Source: Hysterangium stoloniferum
Taxonomy: Eukaryota > Basidiomycota > Agaricomycetes > Hysterangiales > Hysterangiaceae
Reading direction: 5' to 3'
DNA: 64,000 nucleotides
Assembly (NCBI GenBank): GCA_015178975.1
Contig: WHVD01000030.1
Span: 728,473 to 792,472 of the forward strand
How positions within the stretch are numbered: position 1 is the stretch's first letter; each line of letters opens with the position of its first letter. This document shows, piece after piece, positions 56,383-64,000 of this stretch. The notes beneath the pieces were generated by a model, which saw only the letters and a list, made by a program, of their open reading frames with translations, ran no database searches and was not told the origin of the DNA. Position numbers and translations under genes: made by a program.

Positions 56383-57025
56383 TGTAAAGGGTATGCATAT
56401 ATGCATAATTGGACTAAGGAATAATAGTTGGATTATAGTACTTTATTATTTATCTTTTATTTTCTTTCTTTATATTCTTTCTATATTTCGAGCATACCTT
56501 TATTTTGTAGTTCGAAGCTTTGTGTATACGTATGGGCGCTCTCGGCGCCAAAACGACAGACACTTTTACCCAGCAGACACCACCTCATAAATGACCCAGA
56601 CGTCGAATAGCAAGAGGTGTCAAGGGTAACGTCTCAACTACCTTTAAAGGTAGTATTCTCTTGCATACTACCGTACTTTGGACTCGAACCGTGAAGGTCG
56701 AGTTCCACTCTAAGGTCTTTGCGCTAGTCGACATTATAGTCGACTTGCGCTATTATTTCTTTACTCTAGATATTCAGCTTCGCGTTGATTATCTATTTTA
56801 CATCTAGCTACGAGTTGTACCGTGAAGGTCAACTCTTTCATTCTTTCATTCTAGCCGTCAAGAGCAACTGTACAGTTGCTCTTGTGACGTGTAGCGTGTC
56901 TTCTTACTAGTACTGCTTGTCTAGTAATCTACGGTATTGTACTGTACGGTCAATACCTGCTAATAGTAGTTGAATAAACACTATTCTTCGTATATCGAAC
57001 GGTCAGAATCTATCGACTCTTCACA
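56383..57025 (+). repeat. Gypsy G 5' LTR
   Basis: TGTAAAGGGTATGCATATATG to CTATCGACTCTTCACA, 643 bp, TG...CA. The 3' partner is outside the window, so the borders rest on the junction with Gypsy C and the primer site. It contains palindromes CTACCTTTAAAGGTAG (about 56638-56653) and AAGAGCAACTGT plus its inverse (56870-56893). Confidence 0.75.
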
Positions 57026-57026
57026 G

Positions 57027-57040
57027 TGGTGATCTGGGCC
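57027..57040 (+). promoter_or_regulatory. Gypsy G primer-binding site, tRNA 3'-end type
   Basis: TGGTGATCTGGGCC, one base after the LTR. Its complement ends in ...ATCACCA, as a mature tRNA 3' end would. The tRNA species cannot be named from this alone. Confidence 0.6.
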
Positions 57041-57101
57041 GGACCGTTCTTTTCCTACGAGGAAAAACTTATTATTTGACTACTAAGACCTGAACACGTG
57101 A

Positions 57102-60059
57102 ATGACTACGGGCAAGAATCAAACACCTAGGCCTTCATCAACGCCGAGTAGCTCCATGCCTCGTCAAAAATCTTCTAACCTAGAACCACGCCGTAACGTC
57201 ACCCTGAGGAAGTCTTCGTCGACTTTTCAAGGATCAGCTCCTCCGGAGGATTCCCCCGGAGTAGTAGCTGGATCATCTACGAACATTCCCCAGCTTCCTC
57301 AAGGATCAGCTCCTCCAGAGGATTCCCCCGGAGTAGTAGCTGGATCATCAACGAACATCCCCCCCGATCCACCTGAGGAATGCTCATCACTCGAGCAGTT
57401 GGACACTCCTGGAGCTAACGTTGAGCCTAATCGAGCACCCACGCCTGTTCTCAGATTCCCTCCGAGACAGGTCATCCTTAAGCAGTTCCTTGGAGGTCAT
57501 ATGGTTTACGCCCAGCCCATCGACTACAAATGGGATATGTACTACACCGATCGAATCCCCGAGGATCAGGTTACCCCCTTTGTGGAGGAGTACAGTACGG
57601 ATTACCCTATTTTACTGGAGACTGTAGCAGTCTGGTTAGGGCGTTATCAAGCAATTTTATCGGCGCGGGATTTATTCACGTGACCAGGGAACCTTGAGGA
57701 TTTGACCCAATCGATTCCTGAATGGTCGAACGAGGTGACGACCACTATGGAAGGAGGAAGAAGAATTCTCAAGCGGGAGGTGTTTTCTCTGTTCCTTGAA
57801 GCACTTCGTACGCATGATGATGTGTTGCAGATCCTGCATGTCCTGCTTAGCGGAGATCATGTTGTGCCTAAGGTTGACTACCAGTACATGTACATCTGTA
57901 TGTTGGAGGAGTCTCTCAATGGAGTCATGCCAAATCTATCGCTGGCATACCTCACTTTAAGGGGTCGGTTGAAGCGAAACCAAAGAAGACTTGATAAGAT
58001 GGTTTTAGAGGTACTCCTCCCCTATAACGACTGGATCCAGGTCCCTGATTCGCCTATCTCCACGACCAATTCGTTCGTTCGCAACTTAAACGGGTCCCCT
58101 GATACTCGTTTCCTGCATTCTCTCAACCGTCCCGTAATATTGGAGGATTTTCCACTGGACTTGAGGACGCAGGTGATAGAACGCCTTCAGGAGAAGAGGA
58201 TTGAGGTCTGCGCTCCCTTCCATCAACCCCAACCGTGTCGACTTCTGAACGCGACGGAGATCGAGAGACAAATCGCGATGGAACCGGGCCTAACATCTCT
58301 CTAGGGAGATCACCGCTCTCACGTCGCATTTGAGAGAGTCTCCAACAGCCCTAACTTCAGGAATGAAGTGACCACTCTCAGAAACCGATCAGTCGCCAAC
58401 AAGGGTCGACCGTCCTTCTCCACGGCACTCACTGAGGGCATGGCTGGCCCAGTTGCTGGTCGAGGATCGCTTAATTCAGACGGTCCCCGCCATTCTCTAC
58501 TGATCGCTTCAAACCCTTTCTTGCCATCAGGAGGACCCCCTAGCGATTCATCTGGGAGTTCGAATACTTCAGACCGGGGAGGGAACTCAGGACGTGGGGA
58601 GCGCCACAATGGAGTGCCTAATACCCCTTTTCGAACTCCAATGCGATCTCGAGCTAGCGCGCTTATTGATGACTTACCTAAGGACAAGAAGGTCACTCTT
58701 AACACCAACGACCTTGAGATCAAATGGTCTGATCTCCCTGAATACGACGGAGCGCAATCCGAGGCCCTGGACTATATCATGGACATCATGAGTCTCGCGG
58801 AGATATCAGACTCTATGAGTGCGATCTTAGGAGTTGCTCTGCCAAGATGACTCAAGGGGCACGCTAAGGTCTGGTGGAGCACCTTAGACCGTGAGCATAG
58901 TACTGAATTCAGTCAATCTCATGGGTCGTTTCTTTGGGGTATCGTCGAAGGATTGCTTGGAACTCGTTGGCGTGAATCCTTAGCCTTAGAATGGGAAGCT
59001 ATGAAATTTCGACAGGCTGGTCACGATCGTGAGACACCCGTCCACTATATCCAACGGAGAGTTAAACTTTATCGTTTCCTGTACGGGTTCCACCAGGACA
59101 GAGGGGATGAGACATGCAGACTCATTCTCACGCTGCCTACGGAATGGCTCTACCTTCTTCAAGGACAACCCATCGATGATATCATGAGTTTACAGACTTA
59201 TGCTAATAACCTGCAAGAAGCTCTGATTAACGCTTGGGTCCAAACACACCGGGAACGTTACAGGTTCCAGAAACCGCACGTAATGTTATTGGAGGGTCAA
59301 GAATTGGATTTTAGAGTCACCGGCGACTCCTCTTCACCTAACCATATTCTCGTTAGCGAGACTAACGAGAGAGGCTCGACGAGAAGGACCGTTCCGGATG
59401 TCACTGATCCAAAACAGGGAAAGCATCACGGAAAAATGTTCTTCGAGAGGAGTAACAAGAGGAGTTCGGTCAAACCCACCAAGGAATGTTGGATATGCGG
59501 AAGTCCGGAGCATTTTAAGATAGACTGCCCTCAAGCTGGCAAAATGTCTCATTATGTCTCTATCAACAAATGCTCTGCACAGGATATGTCGGAGGAAGCT
59601 GAGGAGCAAAGGTTATATGAAGCGGGTCATGGACTATCTATACAAGGACAAGTAAATAGCTCTGATGATGAATTGACTTTTGTTTCCATTTATTCGCCCC
59701 ATGTCGGAGACAAATTAGTGAGGGAGGAAAATCGAACGACTGGTGAAGCTCTTCCATCTGAAGCTTATGTATCCATACTCGCTGCAGATTTCTTCGAAAA
59801 AGGAGACCGGCTGAGTGCTCATCGGCAGGACCTTGAAGGCCTGACCGAGAACTACTGTCAGACTGGAGATTCTCACGAACAAATCAGTTCGAATTCGCTC
59901 TGTTCGCCTGGAGCTGATGTTGACACTTTCCCATTTGATCCCGGGAACCCCCCGATTTACTACCATACGAGAACTCGGATTCGGAGGACAGCGACGATGA
60001 TCCAGTATTGGATTCCCCTTCGAAGCATGTTCCTTGCCGAAGTGAACGCAGGAACGTAA
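57102..60059 (+). pseudogene. Gypsy G Gag
   Basis: One reading frame from ATG 57102 (MTTGKNQTPRPSSTPSSSMP) to 60059, broken only by stops at 57681 (TGA), 58302 (TAG) and 58848 (TGA). A 72-bp tandem duplication (57228-57299 and 57300-57371) repeats QGSAPPEDSPGVVAGSSTNI. The capsid core is at 58850-59280 (LKGHAKVWWSTLDREH, GTRWRESLALEWEAMKFRQA, VHYIQRRVKLYRFLYGF). The zinc knuckle CWICGSPEHFKIDC is near 59485-59530. The Gag frame overlaps the next (Pol) frame by 52 nt. Confidence 0.85.
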
Positions 60060-63000
60060 GCTTGTCCCTGCGCAAGGAAAGCAAGAGGCCTCGAATCCAA
60101 TACCCTCGTCCCAGTCATCTGATGAAGGAGGATACTACGATCCTTTATCGAAAACGGGATCCTCCCAGTGGTTACTCTAGCATAGGAGTTGCAGCGCTCC
60201 ATGTTTTCGGTCATGTAGGAACTCCCGATTCACCCGAACACGTTAAAATTCGAATGGACACGGGAGCGGATCTTTCCCTTATATCGGAGGAATTCTACAA
60301 GGAGCTGCAGGGCATATATAAGTTGAAACAAGGACTCAAGTTACGTCTAATCCAGCTCACGGGTAACGCTAAGGTTATCGGATATGTTAATATTCCCATT
60401 TACCTGGAGGACGACAGTGGAATGTTACTGAAGTTCGCGGCAGAAACTTATGTCGTTAGAGGAATGACGGTGCCAATTCTTTTAGGAGAAGACTTCCATA
60501 TTAATTATGAAATTGGTACTCTAAGAGATCAGCCGTTGGGATCTAGACTTATTCTCCCGGGACGACAGGGTTTTATTCCAGCCAGTTCTTCTAAGAAACC
60601 TCAACCTTTGACCTTCACCGTCAATAAGGCCCCTTTCGGGAAGCATGAGAAGGAGTCATCCAAACTCACCTCTCTCCCCTGATAAAGGTGTGCATACTGA
60701 AAGAGTCGCGTGAGCCTTGGAGGATTGCACTATCGATCCAGAGTCAGCCAGACTAGTGCCTATTTTTGTTGAAGATCTAGAGGGCGATGAATGGATTGTT
60801 GAAGGAATTGTACTGCAAAACGAGGACAGGTTCGATATTAGCCACACCAATCACGGCAATTTCAAGGAATAGTGCGGCAGTACCTTTAGCCAATCCATCG
60901 CTAACCCCTAAGACTATCCGACGAGGGGAGACAATAGGGATAATTCATGACCCCGCTCGTTGGGCTCACAAGCCCAGGTCACTCGAGGAGAAAGGTTTAA
61001 TGGTAGCAGGTGCGACCAAGATCGCACACCTTATCGAAAGTCTCTCTCAACTTGAGGAGGACCGTCAAGTCGCCTCAGAAAGGCCTAAGCCACCTGTTGA
61101 ACCAGAGATTGCGGACGATTTCGAACCGCCTGGTCCTAAGACGGCTGCAGTGGCTGATAATGAGAAATTTGCCTCAGAGGATCTTCACAAGTCTAGTCAA
61201 TTTGGGACCGGATATACCAACGGAGGTCCTGCCACGTCTCAGATCAGTTTTGACTGAGAACATTAAGGCTTTCGGAGTCGACGGACGGTTAGGGCAAGTG
61301 GAATGTAGAGTCCCTGTCCCCTTGAAAGAGGGAGCCCAGCCCATATCCATGCCTATGTTCCCTTCGTCCCCTGCCAATAGGAGAGTTATAGACGAAGCAA
61401 ATGGATACCTGGTTCGAACAGGGTGTCATTGAGCCATCTAAAAGCCCCTGGGGAGCGCCAGCCTTTGTAGTATATCGCAATGGTAAACGCGGGTGGTCAT
61501 CGACTATCGGAAACTTAATCATCTCACTGTTCCAGACGAATTCCCTTTACCACGTCAATCGGAGATCATGCAGGCACTGTCGGGGTCAAATGTTCTTTCT
61601 TCTTTCGATGCGCTAGCCGGGTTTACTCAATTAGAAATGTTGGAGGACGATAAGCCCAAAACAGCCTTTAGATCCCATAGAGGGCTGTGGCAATTTAAAA
61701 GGATGCCATTCGGGCTCAGAAACGGCCCCTCCACATTTCAGCGCGTCATGCAAACAGTTTTAGCACCCTACTTGTGGATTTTTTGTTTAGTCTACATCGA
61801 TGACATAGTCATATTCTCTAAGAACTGGGATGATCATTTGCTTCACCTGAATCAGGTGCTTGGTGCTATCGCTTCGGCCGGTATCACTCTCTCTCCCAAG
61901 AAATGTTTTATCGGATATAATTCGATATTGTTATTGGGTCATAAAGTATCTAGGTTGGGTTTTTCAACCCACCAAGAAAAAGTTCGCGCTATATTGGAAT
62001 TGGCCCCACCCACTAAGGTTTCTGATCTACAACGGTTCCTTGGAATGGTCCTTTACTTTTCAGCATATATACCATTCTATTCATGGATGGTGTCCCCTTT
62101 ATTCTCGCTCCTAAAAAAGGGAACACCCTGGACGTGGACTGCTGAACATGTCCGAGCTTATGAGGATGTTAAAACCGCATTAGGATCAGCTCCAGTGCTG
62201 GGACATCCAGTTAGTGGGATGCCCTACCGATTGTATACGGACGCTTCGGATTTTGCCTTGGGTTGTTGCCTCCAACAAGTCCAGAAGATGGCTTTAGGAG
62301 ACTTAGTGGACACTAAAATCTATGCCCAAGCCAAGTTGGCTTTTGACCGTGCGCAGGATGTGCCATCCTTTGTTCATCGGTACAAAACCAAACAGCCCGA
62401 GATTGAGTGGTCGGATTTCGTGGGGATCCACTTTTGAGGTGACCGAAGTTACTGTTGAACGAGTCATTGCATATTGGAGTCGCACACTGAAAAGTGCTGA
62501 GCGTAACTATTCTGCTACTGAACGGGAAGCATTAGCAGCAAAGGAGGGACTAGTCCACTTTCAACCTTTCATTGAAGGTGAACATGTTCTGCTCATTACG
62601 GACCATGCAGCTCTGCAATGGGCTAGATCTTACGAGAACACTAATCGTCGACTAGCCGCATGGGGGGCGATATACGCTGCATTTCCAGGTCTCGAGATTT
62701 TGCATCGAGCAGGGAGAGTTCACAGCAACGTGGATCCACTGTCCAGACTCCCTCGGGTACCAGCCTTCGTGAGCCCTATTAGAGATGATTTGCAGGCTAT
62801 CACCTCGACCTCTCTGGACAAGAGTACTGAGGAAAAACTATGGAAGGACGAACCCGCTAAGAAGGCGGTCTTCTCTACCATACTCGATTCTATGGAACCT
62901 TTCGGAGTAACTCAAAAGGTCCGACAGTCAGAATGGGATTCTCATAACGCAATAAGGAACGACCAGGAAGACGAGTCTGACTTCGCATTGCGTCATCCTC

Positions 63001-64000
63001 AGCTACTAATCAGCATCGAGGAGGGATATATAAAGAAATTTCTAGAGGGTTATTCAAAGGACCCCGTTTTCAGGAATCTCTACGCTCTAGATACCCCTTC
63101 ACCCAACGCGGTTGTTACTCCTTCTCACTACTTCGTGGGAGCAAACCGACTCCTGTACTTTCGCGACTCGGACTGGAAAAGTCGAGTCTGTGTACCCAGA
63201 ACTATGATTAACTCGATTCTAAGGTTGGTACATGATAACCCTTTTGAGGGAGCACACGCCGGAGGCCAGCGGTTGTTCAACCTGATGAAAGACCGGTTCT
63301 TTTGGCCAAGAATGCTACAAGATTGCGTGTCGTACGCGCGTACCTGCGACATCTGCCAAAAAACCAAAGTCGATCGCACCGCTCGTCAAGGAGCCCTCAG
63401 ACCGGCTGACGTACCTTTTAGGCCATTCGAAGGTAGTTTCTATGGACTTAATCACTGGACTACCCGATTCAGGAAAGGATTCGTATTCCGCAGTCTTCGT
63501 CGCCATTGATAAATTGACGCGTTACGCTATTACAATACCTACCTTTTCGAACCTTACGGCTGAAGGATTCGCACGAATATTTGTCAAACAGGTAGCAAGC
63601 CCCTTCGGACTGCCCTCTCGAATAATCTGTGACCGGGATAAGAGATGGACCTGCAGGTTTTGGCGGGAAGTCTGTAAGATCTATGGTACCACCCTTGCGG
63701 TATCTTCGGCTCATCATCCTCAAACGGATGGGCAAACGGAGAATATGAATGCGACCATAGAACAGATGCTTCGAGCCTATTGTGCCTCTGCTAAGGAAAG
63801 CTGGTCCCAGTGGATTGAGGTAGTTGTTCACGCATACAACTCGACTGTTCACAGTTCCACAAACTACGGCCCCGGCCTTCTTATTTAATGGGATACCTTC
63901 CAAGAGGAATGTCTCGAGTCCTAGGAGGTGACGAACCCCTAGTTCCTAGAGAACTATCAGACAGCCCTATGGCCGACCAATGGATCCTCGAGCTAGAAAA
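60008..64000 (+). pseudogene. Gypsy G Pol (partial at right edge)
   Basis: Starts in the -1 frame relative to Gag, overlapping it at 60008-60059. Protease: EHVKIRMDTGADLSLISEEF (DTG) near 60240. RT: VIDYRKLNHLTVPDEFPLPR, FKRMPFGLRNGPSTFQRVMQ, CLVYIDDIVIFSKNW (YIDD near 61790). RNase H: YRLYTDASDFALGCCLQQ and AYWSRTLKSAERNYSATERE. Integrase: HDNPFEGAHAGGQRLFNLM, CDICQKTK, MDLITGLPDSGKDSYSAVFV, ICDRDKRW, TDGQTENMNATIEQM. Frame changes near 60700, 61150, 61400-61490, 62330 and 63460 break it. Any C-terminal domain is outside the window. Confidence 0.88.

Larger units (their letters stand above)
56383..64000 (+). mobile_element. Ty3/Gypsy retrotransposon 'G', right end outside the window
   Basis: 5' LTR 56383-57025, tRNA-type primer site, a single long Gag frame with three stops, and Pol with protease, RT, RNase H and integrase up to the edge. 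Unrelated in sequence to B and C, and rich in CG dinucleotides. It begins abruptly inside Gypsy C integrase; its left flank CTCAG (56378-56382) should reappear after its 3' LTR. Confidence 0.9.

Overview
The window looks like nuclear DNA of an agaricomycete (mushroom-forming) basidiomycete. The genes are cut by many short GT-AG introns of about 40-110 nt. The host families are typical of that group: a DUF6533/6534-type membrane protein, a PFF1-type vacuolar protease, a P450, a GMC oxidoreductase, an NRPS-like A-T-R reductase and Crinkler-like ATPase debris. More than half of the window is LTR retrotransposon sequence, much of it nested.

Layout. 1-724: 5' part of a membrane-protein gene leaving the left edge (-). 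3164-6744: apparently intact 18-exon M28 protease (+). 7620-7879: old solo Copia LTR. 8864-11475: decayed ATPase and coiled-coil genes (+) with a long inverted duplication. 12808-19668: an otherwise intact P450 (-) split in exon 1 by a young Copia element (14825-19637). 19839-19910: tRNA-like sequence. 24362-25960: GMC oxidoreductase pseudogene whose two halves face opposite ways. 27835-35950: chromodomain Gypsy element 'B' with a solo LTR in its integrase and a spliced antisense gene before its 3' LTR. 35951-37263: simple and satellite-like repeats. 37269-43188: solo Gypsy LTR split by Copia 'D'. 43622-43867: solo LTR. 44711-49032: intact 20-exon A-T-R carboxylate reductase (-). 50277-56382: Gypsy 'C', relative of B, carrying a solo LTR and cut at its right end by Gypsy 'G' (56383 to the right edge).

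Two host genes can be followed exon by exon with consistent phase: the protease (866 aa) and the A-T-R reductase (1085 aa). The P450 exons also add up (493 aa) once the Copia element and one copy of its target-site duplication are left out, so it looks like a recent insertional knock-out.

The retroelements appear to use three priming modes: self-priming in B and C (LTR sequence complementary to the site just after the 5' LTR), an initiator-Met anticodon-arm site in both Copia elements, and a tRNA 3'-end site in G. In-frame stops in B are all TGA, mostly where family members have Arg, which points to CpG decay (CGA to TGA).

Everything here comes from reading the sequence. No alignment, gene-prediction or database tool was run. 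Intron borders are manual calls supported by frame, splice dinucleotides and family motifs.
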